From assembly GCA_017542245.1 (NCBI GenBank), contig JAFXXN010000003.1, forward strand, positions 1 through 64,000: 64,000 nucleotides of DNA. Reading direction: 5' to 3'. The position numbers were made by a program, and so were the translations under genes. Shown piece after piece: positions 1-6,870 of this stretch (the stretch's first letter is position 1; every line of letters begins with the position of its first letter). Under the pieces are notes generated by a model. It was not told the DNA's origin, did no database searches, and saw only the letters and a program-made list of their open reading frames with translations. The stretch is from Lachnospiraceae bacterium (lineage in GTDB: Bacteria; Bacillota; Clostridia; Lachnospirales; Lachnospiraceae).

Positions 1-27
1 CTGAGCCAGGATCAAACTCTCATGTTT
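1..27 (-). rRNA. rrs: 16S ribosomal RNA, 5' end only
   Basis: The first 20 bases are the reverse complement of the universal 27F site (AGAGTTTGATCCTGGCTCAG), which begins at base 8 of 16S rRNA. The gene therefore starts near position 27 and runs leftwards out of the window. The exact mature end is inferred by analogy with E. coli numbering. Nothing can be said about 23S or 5S, which would lie to the left. Confidence 0.95.
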
Positions 28-275
28 TAGTTTGTTCTGTCTGGACTTACGCCAGCTTATCTTAAGTAAGCTTTTCGTTCTTGTCCGTTTTACTGTCTTT
101 TTTTGGGTAGTATTTCTACTTCCGTTCAACTTGCCATTTTCATGGCTTACCACCTTACGGCGGTAATGAAATCTTTGGAAATTTCAAGGTTGTCTTGCTA
201 TTCAGTTATCAAGGTTCATGTCACTTAAGCTCTTAAACACTAACCATTCGTTTTTGTTCTTCCCTCAAGCGACGA
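28..275 (-). other. 16S rRNA leader
   Basis: This gene-free stretch lies between the rrn promoter and the 16S start and would be transcribed as precursor rRNA. At 195-216 the minus strand reads ACCTTGATAACTGAATAG, close to the ACCTTGAAAACTGA motif common in Firmicutes rRNA leaders and spacers, where boxA-like antitermination and RNase III processing signals sit. No ORF in it has a ribosome binding site. The processing role is inferred from family knowledge. Confidence 0.7.
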
Positions 276-280
276 AAGCT

Positions 281-309
281 AGTATACCACCATAAAATTA
301 GTTTGTCAA
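281..309 (-). promoter_or_regulatory. Sigma-A promoter of the rRNA operon
   Basis: On the minus strand TTGACA (304-309) and TATACT (281-286) are separated by exactly 17 bases, so start of transcription is expected near 274. The 35 bases upstream (310-345) are almost pure A/T, as in an UP element. This is the strongest promoter sequence in the window, fitting an rrn operon. A single promoter is visible; tandem rrn promoters were looked for and not found between 310 and 412. Confidence 0.9.
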
Positions 310-412
310 CTACTTTTTTTAATTTTTTTAACATTTTTAATATTTCGCACAATTCAGACAATTATCGCTTTTTCAACCTGTTTTTTCACATCTGTTTAGT
401 CTGGTAAAGCGC

Positions 413-446
413 TAAAAAAATCGGCGATATTTTTCATATCGCCGAT
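413..446 (-). terminator. Terminator of the fla/che operon
   Basis: Perfect 11-bp arms (420-430 and 436-446) enclose a 5-base loop, and on the minus strand the hairpin is followed by seven T. It lies about 50 bases beyond the last gene of the flagellar operon and about 100 bases before the rrn promoter, so it insulates the rRNA operon from a >34-kb transcript pointing the same way. The stem happens to contain GCCGAT, part of a sigma-28 -10 box, but no -35 box is suitably placed. Confidence 0.9.
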
Positions 447-498
447 CCATTTACGCACTATTTAAATAACTGCAGAAGCTATGCTATTTCTATTGTTT

Positions 499-1344
499 TT
501 AACCATTAACCCATTGACTGCAAGCGTAAGCTATCTGTTCAAAAGTCATACCCTTCTTAAGTTTGAAGGTTCCATATTGAATCTTGTATGCATATCCGCT
601 GTCGATCAGATATTTGTTAAATACATTCCAATCTTCAACCAATCCTGCCTTTTCTATCATTTGTGCAAACTGTTCTGAAGTCATTTTCTTGGTTACGGTA
701 ACTGTTACATACTCTCCGTCATCATCTGTAGGTTTTGATGTCGGTACCGGAGTTGCCGTAGGCTTAGGTGTCGCTGTTGGCTTTGGTGTTGCTGTCGGTG
801 TCGGACTCGGAACTTCAGTTGGCGTAGCCGTAGGTTCAGGCGTAGCTGTCGGTGTCGGACTTGGTTCTTCCGTCGGCGTAGCCGTAGGCTCAGGTGTTGC
901 TGTCGGTGTCGGACTTGGTTCTTCTGTTGGCGTAGCCGTAGGCTCAGGTGTTGCTGTTGCTGTCGGACTTGGAGTTTCAGTCGGTGTAGCCGTAGGTTCA
1001 GGTGTCGCTGATGATGTCGGACTCGGAGTTTCAGTCGGTGTAGTTCCCTGTGTGGGATCAGCTTTATCTCCGGGCTCTAATCCTTCTGTAATATTTTCCG
1101 GATTTTCTGTCGCCTGTGTACCTGCATTACCTGAATTACCTTCATTTGAGTTTTTCGGGGTATCGGTTGTGGCATCCGGTCCCACCAGTTTACCTGCCTG
1201 AGAATTTTCAGGCTGTGTTGTATTTGATGTATTTTTCTCAATTTTATCGTTCAGCTCAAGATTTGGAATAATGATCACCACGAAAATAAAAAGTGTAAAC
1301 AGGATTCCGCATCCTACGCCTCTCATATAATACTTTAATTTCAT
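499..1344 (-). CDS. Membrane-anchored Pro/Thr-rich protein with MltG-like C-terminus
   Basis: 281 residues. Seen: an N-terminal transmembrane segment (about 9-28), an acidic Asn/Gly-rich linker, a Pro/Thr/Glu repeat (102-206) and a C-terminal domain of about 70 residues (212-280) containing YKIQYGTFKLKKGMTFEQI. That last part resembles the LysM-like subdomain that precedes the catalytic domain in endolytic transglycosylase MltG (YceG); the catalytic domain itself is absent. The protein is likely to sit outside the membrane and to span the wall with its repeat. It is the last gene before the operon terminator, which suggests an envelope function linked to flagella or a position carried over by chance. 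Whether it has any enzymatic activity is doubtful. Confidence 0.6.
   Translation of the reverse strand: MKLKYYMRGVGCGILFTLFIFVVIIIPNLELNDKIEKNTSNTTQPENSQAGKLVGPDATTDTPKNSNEGNSGNAGTQATENPENITEGLEPGDKADPTQGTTPTETPSPTSSATPEPTATPTETPSPTATATPEPTATPTEEPSPTPTATPEPTATPTEEPSPTPTATPEPTATPTEVPSPTPTATPKPTATPKPTATPVPTSKPTDDDGEYVTVTVTKKMTSEQFAQMIEKAGLVEDWNVFNKYLIDSGYAYKIQYGTFKLKKGMTFEQIAYACSQWVNG
727..1041 (-). repeat. In-frame 54-bp tandem repeat (Pro/Thr spacer)
   Basis: Five 18-residue units of the type TPTExPSPTPTATPEPTA are read between 1041 and 772, followed by a degenerate part-copy to 727. The units keep the reading frame and differ by a few bases, mostly in the residue after TPTE (Thr, Glu or Val). 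Such Pro/Thr spacers typically carry surface proteins through the cell wall. The copy number is probably variable between strains, which is inference. Confidence 0.9.
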
Positions 1345-1359
1345 TTCCTTCCTCCGGGA

Positions 1360-2157
1360 CTATTTACAATATAATTCAATAATCAGTTTTACTTCACCTT
1401 GTCCCATATTTAGAAGCTTTGAAATCTCCATAACTGATTTTTTCTTCTTATATAATGCAATTACTTCATTTGTTTTCTCTGATTTTTCTGGAGCATTTTT
1501 AATCATGTTCTGCTTAACATCGCTTGAAACCGTAGTCAGTCTTTGCTTAGCACGGTCTTTTGATTTCACATTCTTTTGGTTTTTAGGCTCCGGCTCTGCC
1601 TCTCCTGCATCTTCATCATCAAAGCTGAAATCTTCCATACCTATATCAAGTATACGCGCAGGACGATCATCTACGGATTTCTGTTCACTATTGGCTGATG
1701 AAAGTTCATCCAATGCAGAAAAATAATTTTTGGAAGCAGCTCCCTTAACTTCTACATCTCCGTTTTCATGCAGAATCTGTTCACATCCGATTCTCAATGC
1801 TTCCATACGCTGTGCGGTTTCCTTCAGCTCATTTTCTTTATCCTGAAGCATCTGATAAAGGAATACCACCTCTTTATGATTAGCATCAATCTTATTTAGT
1901 ACCTGATCAGAATATTCGTTTACTGCCATGATCTTATCGTTTGATATAGCTTCAAGGCTATCCTCTGTACTTTCGATAAGCTTGTTGGCATTTGTATTCA
2001 TATCCTTGATAGCCCGTTCACTGATAACATTCAGCTGTTTCATGTCCGGAACTGCCACCGTAGGCTGCTCAACTTTTTCTTTTTTGTCCACAAGAACAAA
2101 ACTGATCCCAATCAGTATCAGTCCAAAAATAAGTAACGCAATTTCTAATCCGCCCAT
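1360..2157 (-). CDS. DUF6115-like membrane-anchored protein
   Basis: 265 residues. Seen: one N-terminal membrane segment (about 4-22), then a long charged helical region (30-120) likely to form a coiled coil, an acidic linker, and a C-terminal helix-turn-helix-like end containing YKKKKSVMEISKLLNMGQGEVKL. This C-terminal pattern matches what I know as DUF6115, a domain found in Lachnospiraceae next to flagellar genes; that match is from memory. The gene lies 15 bases before the MltG-like gene and 4 bases after the Lys-rich small protein, so all are co-transcribed. Function unknown; the HTH-like end could bind DNA or simply be an oligomerisation motif. Confidence 0.6.
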   Translation of the reverse strand: MGGLEIALLIFGLILIGISFVLVDKKEKVEQPTVAVPDMKQLNVISERAIKDMNTNANKLIESTEDSLEAISNDKIMAVNEYSDQVLNKIDANHKEVVFLYQMLQDKENELKETAQRMEALRIGCEQILHENGDVEVKGAASKNYFSALDELSSANSEQKSVDDRPARILDIGMEDFSFDDEDAGEAEPEPKNQKNVKSKDRAKQRLTTVSSDVKQNMIKNAPEKSEKTNEVIALYKKKKSVMEISKLLNMGQGEVKLIIELYCK

Positions 2158-2161
2158 AATT

Positions 2162-2479
2162 TTAAATCCTTATGTCAAAGCCGCCATGATTTTCATTTAA
2201 CGAACTGTCCTCTTTGTGCTCTGACTCATCTTCCTTCTTTTTCTTTTTCTTGTTTGAGGAATAGTTTCCGTTCCCCTGTTCTTTTGCGTCGTACCTATAT
2301 TCAGGATTTTCCGAAGAAGTAACTTGTACGGTCTGCTGAGTATTATGCCTTGCCTGATGAGCTATTTCCTGCATCCCACCCTGCTGTTGCGCAACATTTT
2401 TTGCATTAGCCGCACTGTGGACATTTGAAGCTTCCTGAGATTTAGGCACCATGGTATACATTTCAATAGGTGTGATCAT
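2162..2479 (-). CDS. Lys-rich small hypothetical protein
   Basis: 105 residues, no membrane segment or signal peptide. Composition is polar and low-complexity: a Gln/Asn-rich middle and a run of six Lys followed by Glu/Asp/His/Ser, ending GGFDIRI. It is very likely disordered. The only hydrophobic part is the N-terminus (MITPIEMYTMVPKS). It starts 11 bases after the fapA-like gene behind a clear GGAGG and ends 4 bases before the DUF6115-like gene, so translation as part of the operon is well supported. I do not recognise the family. Confidence 0.65.
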   Translation of the reverse strand: MITPIEMYTMVPKSQEASNVHSAANAKNVAQQQGGMQEIAHQARHNTQQTVQVTSSENPEYRYDAKEQGNGNYSSNKKKKKKEDESEHKEDSSLNENHGGFDIRI

Positions 2480-2490
2480 ACGAATCCCTC

Positions 2491-4086
2491 CTAATGGTAA
2501 GATGTAATCCTCACATCCGCGCCGTCCCTTACCAGACGGCAGTGCTTTGTCTCTGCCTTAATGTACGTAGTAACTGTAGCTATCGTAACTTTACATCCGG
2601 GATAGATAACATCGTCTACCTGTAAATACCCCTTTGTGGAATTCTCAAGTAAAATATCCAGTTCATCCAGTCTGTCTTCTATTTCTTTAAGGCGTTTGTC
2701 AAACTCTCTTTTACTTGCACTCAGCTGTTGGAACTGTACAATTTTCTCCGGAGGAAGCTGTTCGCGGTCCTTGATTTTCTTCGAAAGATAGAATATGATC
2801 TTTTCCGCTTTCTCGAGGTTTTCTTTAATATTTCTCCTCTCAGCCAGAAGCGCTCTCTCTTCCTCAACAAATACCATGTTTTCCCCAATTTCAAAAATTG
2901 TCTGAGTGCCCATTACCGAACCCGCAGTCTTAGCTTCAACACATTTACTTGCTTTTATGATGCCTCCGGTAATGAATCCTTTCTTACCTGATACAATTAT
3001 TTCCGCTCCTGAAGAAACCTTGCTGTGCATTATAGATTCTGTTCTGATATATCCTCCTGCACTTACCTCGGCACTTTCTATAAATTTGGCAACTATATTA
3101 CTGCCTGCCGAAAGCTTTCCCTTGCTCATTCCCTGAATGCCACGTTTTAGAATAATCTGCCCGGATGCAATTATTTCAGCACCTTCAACAATCCCTTCAA
3201 CAATTACATCCCCTTCTGCCACAACCTTGTAGCCCGAATTAACATTTCCCGCAATCTTGACATTGCCGTTATACTCGATATCTCCGGTTTCAGTATCAAC
3301 ATTTCCGGCAATCTCATAAGTATCAAAAACAAAAACCTGTTTATCCGTAAGCACAGCATGCCCGTTTACATTGCTTATAAGCTTTAATCCATCAGGTGAA
3401 AGTCTTGCATTTTTTGATTGCTTCAAAAACAGAAAGTTTACCTTTCTCGGGGCTATTGCTCTTCCGAGCACATCAGTTCCGGGTTTTCCCGGTACTGCAG
3501 GAGTAAGGATAGCCAAAACCTGATCTTTTTCAACCTTACTTAAATTATCAAGCTGATGAAAATCAACTGATCCGTCCTCATTCATTTTAGGTCTTCTGGT
3601 CAGATCGGTATTAAAGCAATATTCTATAGACGCGTCACTTCCTTCTACAGGCGGATCTGCTTCTGCTATAATATAAGAAGTACAATAACTTCTTTCCTCA
3701 AGGTATCTTTCAATAGCATCTTCCTTAATTCCGGATTTTATTCCTCTTTTGTTAATTAGCCAGAGTATTTCTTCTTTTGACAGCTTTTTCCCACCTTCAA
3801 CTTCCGGATAAAACCTTGCCGTTACTGTAGCGAACCCGTCAGAGATGTCAAGACTCATCGTTTCATCAAGATTAGATGCTTTTATGGTAGTAATTCGGAG
3901 CTCTTTTTTTGTAGAGAAATCCCTCATAGTATTATAGATAGCTATCTTATCATAATCTATCCTATAACCGTCAAGATATGTCAATACCTCGGAAGGATCG
4001 GCTGGAGAACCACCATCGACAGGTGGATAGACGATTAAGTATGTTCCGTCTTTTCTCACTTCAAGCTGAAAATATCCGTTTGTCAT
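2491..4086 (-). CDS. FapA family protein (DUF342)
   Basis: 531 residues from the ATG at 4086; a second ATG two codons upstream (4092) is less likely because the GAGG at about 4093-4096 would be too close to it. The central part (about 190-390) is a Gly/Val-rich repetitive beta region typical of the DUF342 polymer-forming fold, followed by a coiled coil (about 405-480) and a short C-terminal beta part. DUF342 proteins occur beside fliA in many Firmicutes and Spirochaetes; some are called flagellar assembly protein A, but the biochemical role is not established. Cytoplasmic, no signal peptide. It follows fliA by 47 bases. Confidence 0.8.
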   Translation of the reverse strand: MTNGYFQLEVRKDGTYLIVYPPVDGGSPADPSEVLTYLDGYRIDYDKIAIYNTMRDFSTKKELRITTIKASNLDETMSLDISDGFATVTARFYPEVEGGKKLSKEEILWLINKRGIKSGIKEDAIERYLEERSYCTSYIIAEADPPVEGSDASIEYCFNTDLTRRPKMNEDGSVDFHQLDNLSKVEKDQVLAILTPAVPGKPGTDVLGRAIAPRKVNFLFLKQSKNARLSPDGLKLISNVNGHAVLTDKQVFVFDTYEIAGNVDTETGDIEYNGNVKIAGNVNSGYKVVAEGDVIVEGIVEGAEIIASGQIILKRGIQGMSKGKLSAGSNIVAKFIESAEVSAGGYIRTESIMHSKVSSGAEIIVSGKKGFITGGIIKASKCVEAKTAGSVMGTQTIFEIGENMVFVEEERALLAERRNIKENLEKAEKIIFYLSKKIKDREQLPPEKIVQFQQLSASKREFDKRLKEIEDRLDELDILLENSTKGYLQVDDVIYPGCKVTIATVTTYIKAETKHCRLVRDGADVRITSYH

Positions 4087-4133
4087 ATCCATCCCTCACT
4101 TTCTCCGATATTCTTTGCAGGTTATGCTCCGAA

Positions 4134-4895
4134 TCATCCAAGAAACATCTGCATATTGTTTCCAAGCCTTGCCCTCATCTTAACCAGCGCTTTTGAATGC
4201 AACTGTGACACTCTTGATTCCGAAACATCCATGACACTGCTTATTTCCTTAAGTGTCATATCTTCATAATAATACAGAAGTATTACTTTCTTCTCCTTGT
4301 CAGTAAGTGTTTCAAGTACTTCCAAGAGTAATTTTTTCAGTTCCTCTTTTTCAACAACCTTATCAGGCTGCATATAGTCCTTTGTTTCTACAGGTTCGGC
4401 CTTTATATCTCCCTGTTCCATATATTCGTCCAGAGAAATGATATTGCTTACTTTGGTTTCATTCTGCATATCGCAGAGTTCATCAAGCGTGATACCGAGT
4501 TCATCGGCAAGCTCCTCATCGGTAGCCAGTCTCCCGGTCTTCTCCTCAATCTTTTTATATGCCGAATCAAGTTGTTTCTGCTTCTGTCTGACCGTTCTCG
4601 GAATCCAATCCATTCTTCTTATCTGATCTAATATTTCTCCTTTAATTCGTAAAGAAGCATAGGTCTCGAACTTAATTCCTTTGCCGTAGTCATATTTATC
4701 TATGGCGTCTATAAGGCCGAATACCCCATATCCTACCAGATCATCGTATTCTACATTGTAACCGAGGTACATACTTAGTTTTCCTGCAACTACTTTTACA
4801 AGCTGTGAGTACTCTATAATTAGCTTTTCTCTGAGTTCAGCCGTCTTATTCTTGCTGTACTCTACCCACATTTTGTCTCTGTCTGCTACTGCCAT
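4134..4895 (-). CDS. fliA: RNA polymerase sigma factor for flagellar genes (sigma-28/SigD/WhiG family)
   Basis: 253 residues, the usual length. Region 2 carries the core-binding and -10 recognition helices (YDDLVGYGVFGLIDAIDKYD, then FETYASLRIKGEILDQIRR), region 3 follows (RLATDEELADELGI), and region 4 ends in an HTH (MTLKEISSVMDVSESRVSQLH). It should direct transcription of late flagellar genes such as flagellin and chemoreceptors, which are not in this window. Its position near the operon end matches sigD of B. subtilis, where distance from the promoter controls how much sigma is made. No flgM anti-sigma gene was seen nearby. Confidence 0.95.
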   Translation of the reverse strand: MAVADRDKMWVEYSKNKTAELREKLIIEYSQLVKVVAGKLSMYLGYNVEYDDLVGYGVFGLIDAIDKYDYGKGIKFETYASLRIKGEILDQIRRMDWIPRTVRQKQKQLDSAYKKIEEKTGRLATDEELADELGITLDELCDMQNETKVSNIISLDEYMEQGDIKAEPVETKDYMQPDKVVEKEELKKLLLEVLETLTDKEKKVILLYYYEDMTLKEISSVMDVSESRVSQLHSKALVKMRARLGNNMQMFLG

Positions 4896-4923
4896 TTATA
4901 GTCCCCTCCATGTTACCGGCGTC

Positions 4924-5211
4924 TTATCCCTCAGTATCCTCCTGAGGCTGTTGTTCCGACTCTTCCTGCTGGCGTTTTCTTTCTTCCTCTTCTTCCAGTC
5001 TCTGCTTCTCGTCTTTTTCTCTTTTCTCGGCATCCTTACGCTGTTTCTGAATAACCGAATTAACTATGAGTCCGATTATTAAAAATACCAGCAGTGTTAT
5101 CAGAACTACTATAAGGGTTGCCAACAGTTCGGCGCCTTTTATTATGCAGCAAATACTTGCCACAGATCCTGCAATCAGGGTAATGATAATTACTATAGGC
5201 TTATCCTTCAT
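4924..5211 (-). CDS. Small two-TM protein with charged tail
   Basis: 95 residues: two closely spaced transmembrane segments (about 5-24 and 29-51) and then a strongly charged Lys/Arg/Glu/Gln tail that is predicted helical or disordered. There is no cysteine motif or known domain. It lies between cheD (20 bases upstream) and fliA (28 bases downstream) in the same orientation, a position where B. subtilis has a small unknown gene, ylxL. Equivalence to ylxL is inferred from position and size only. Confidence 0.7.
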   Translation of the reverse strand: MKDKPIVIIITLIAGSVASICCIIKGAELLATLIVVLITLLVFLIIGLIVNSVIQKQRKDAEKREKDEKQRLEEEEERKRQQEESEQQPQEDTEG

Positions 5212-5231
5212 GCCAAAGCCTCCACGAAATA

Positions 5232-5717
5232 TCAGATATATCTGTCTTCTTTCCTGATCGAACGAATTCTTAACCTGTACGTCACGGGGTCAAATTCTAT
5301 TGTTCGACCGATTGTTCCTCCACAATCAGATGCAAGTATCGGAATGTGCAGTTCCTCAAGGATTGATTCAACCGCTTCTTTGTTCCTCTCTCCAATATTT
5401 AAAATATCTACAGAATTTTTAACTGTGAACATTCTGGCTCCGCCCGCCATCTTGGCGCATAGAGCAGACTTTGGAATACCGATTCCTCTAAGTCTTTCCA
5501 GAAGCAGTGCCACTCCCGTATCTGCGAATTTTGCCGGATTTTCCGTCTGTCTCATGATCGAACTGTCTGGAAGCATACAATGCAGCATCCCACATGCGGC
5601 AGATTTTATATCAAACAAAACCAAGCCTATACAAGAGCCAAGTCCAATAGTAGTAATCCTGTTCGGCGCCTTGCATACATTTAAGTCAGCCATGCCGACT
5701 CTGATCAATTCACTCAT
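5232..5717 (-). CDS. cheD: Chemoreceptor glutamine deamidase CheD
   Basis: 161 residues from the ATG at 5717. An upstream in-frame ATG at 5765 would overlap cheC by 44 bases and is rejected, because AAGGTAAG sits in front of 5717. Catalytic Cys29 (LGSC), His46 (MLHCMLPDS) and Thr23 keep the spacing known from Thermotoga CheD. The enzyme deamidates glutamines on chemoreceptors and, in B. subtilis, forms a complex with CheC that responds to CheY-P. It is four bases from cheC, consistent with coupled production of the two partners. Confidence 0.93.
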   Translation of the reverse strand: MSELIRVGMADLNVCKAPNRITTIGLGSCIGLVLFDIKSAACGMLHCMLPDSSIMRQTENPAKFADTGVALLLERLRGIGIPKSALCAKMAGGARMFTVKNSVDILNIGERNKEAVESILEELHIPILASDCGGTIGRTIEFDPVTYRLRIRSIRKEDRYI

Positions 5718-5721
5718 TATC

Positions 5722-6363
5722 TTACCTTGAAAGTCCAAGCTTTCTGAAAATCGTATCGAAAGCATTTAGTGTCGGGATCAGTATAAAAAAACCTTCAGCC
5801 TTTTGATTATCGGTATCAAATACTGACTGGATGAGAAGCACTCTGTCACTTACCTTTCCAAATTCAATAGCCGGTACCGAAAGGATCGCTCCGGCCATAT
5901 CGTTTGAAAGTGCAGGAACGTTCGGAGCTATAACAAGACCTGTCAGTTTTGAAATAGCAGAAAGATATGATCCCGCTATTATGTTTCCAAACTCTGTAAG
6001 TACAGAGTTCTCCATCTCGGATAATTCCCCGCAGATCATTTCAGGAGGTCTTCCCAGAATCCTGTTGACTACAATGGAAGCTGACTGTTTATCAAGAACA
6101 AACATCATCATTCCGTCTATATCCTGTTCCAAGGTCACAAGAATCCCAATAACTTCCTTTTCTGCTCCACCCACTATCTGGCTAATTTCGTCGAAATTCA
6201 AAAACCTAATTATTGGAATCTCAATCTCTACCTTGCCGTCAAGCATTTTTGAAATCGCTGTGGCGGCATTTCCGGTACCTATATTTGATATTTCCTTAAG
6301 GACATCAAATTCAATTTCCGATAATTCCTCAATACGAATCTCTCCCAAATCTGTCTCCTCCAT
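5722..6363 (-). CDS. cheC: CheY-P phosphatase CheC
   Basis: 213 residues. Both phosphatase signatures of the CheC/FliY/CheX family ([D/S]xxxExxN) are intact: Asp20-Glu24-Asn27 in DVLKEISN and Ser120-Glu124-Asn127 in SVLTEFGN. CheC dephosphorylates CheY-P and binds CheD. Position between cheW and cheD is canonical. The presence of two active sites suggests full activity, yet its substrate CheY is not encoded in this operon. Confidence 0.93.
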   Translation of the reverse strand: MEETDLGEIRIEELSEIEFDVLKEISNIGTGNAATAISKMLDGKVEIEIPIIRFLNFDEISQIVGGAEKEVIGILVTLEQDIDGMMMFVLDKQSASIVVNRILGRPPEMICGELSEMENSVLTEFGNIIAGSYLSAISKLTGLVIAPNVPALSNDMAGAILSVPAIEFGKVSDRVLLIQSVFDTDNQKAEGFFILIPTLNAFDTIFRKLGLSR

Positions 6364-6396
6364 AGAACATGCCGCTGTCTCCGAACTTTTAACAGA

Positions 6397-6852
6397 TTAT
6401 TTTTCTGCTTCTTTTTCAGCGAGCACGGAAGAAATATTAAGTATCGATACCAACCCCTTGGTATGTTTACCTACCCCTGTAATAAATGTATTTTTATCTT
6501 CCGATGCAACAACATGATCAATATCATCTTCAGAAAGCGATATAACTTCTTTTACTTCATCCACTATAAAACCTATACTTGCCTGTGGCTCCGGTTTTAA
6601 GATAAGAATACGGGTTTTAGGAGTAAATATGTCATCTTCAAATCCGAATTTTTTTCTCAGACTCATTATAGGAATAATTTCGCCACGAAGATTTATGACT
6701 CCGGGGAAATAGTTCTGAGATTTCGGAACTCTGGTTATACGCTGCATTCTTACTATATTGTCAATAAAATTTATATCGATTCCGTATTGCTCGTCATTTA
6801 TCATAACTGCAATATACTGCTTTATTTCAGCACTCACGGAGTTTTCATCCAT
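6397..6852 (-). CDS. cheW: Chemotaxis coupling protein CheW
   Basis: 151 residues, all of it one CheW (SH3-like) domain, with YGIDINFIDNIVRM near the start and the typical VINLRGEIIPIMSLR motif in the middle. It links CheA to chemoreceptors at the membrane array. It is 18 bases downstream of cheA. No CheV (CheW plus receiver) is present in the window. Confidence 0.93.
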   Translation of the reverse strand: MDENSVSAEIKQYIAVMINDEQYGIDINFIDNIVRMQRITRVPKSQNYFPGVINLRGEIIPIMSLRKKFGFEDDIFTPKTRILILKPEPQASIGFIVDEVKEVISLSEDDIDHVVASEDKNTFITGVGKHTKGLVSILNISSVLAEKEAEK

Positions 6853-6870
6853 AGTTTTTCCTCCTTCCCC

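Noticed and set aside
436-446. Sigma-28 -10 box (GCCGAT)
   Set aside because: The motif is part of the perfect stem of the terminator and no TAAA-type -35 box lies at the needed distance.
584-1201. 205-codon Gly/Val-repeat frame on the plus strand
   Set aside because: It is the antisense of the 54-bp Pro/Thr repeat of the real minus-strand gene and has no ribosome binding site.
5831-6517. 228-codon plus-strand frame opposite cheC and cheW
   Set aside because: It crosses two well-supported genes, matches no family pattern and has no ribosome site; frames of this length arise opposite codon-biased genes.
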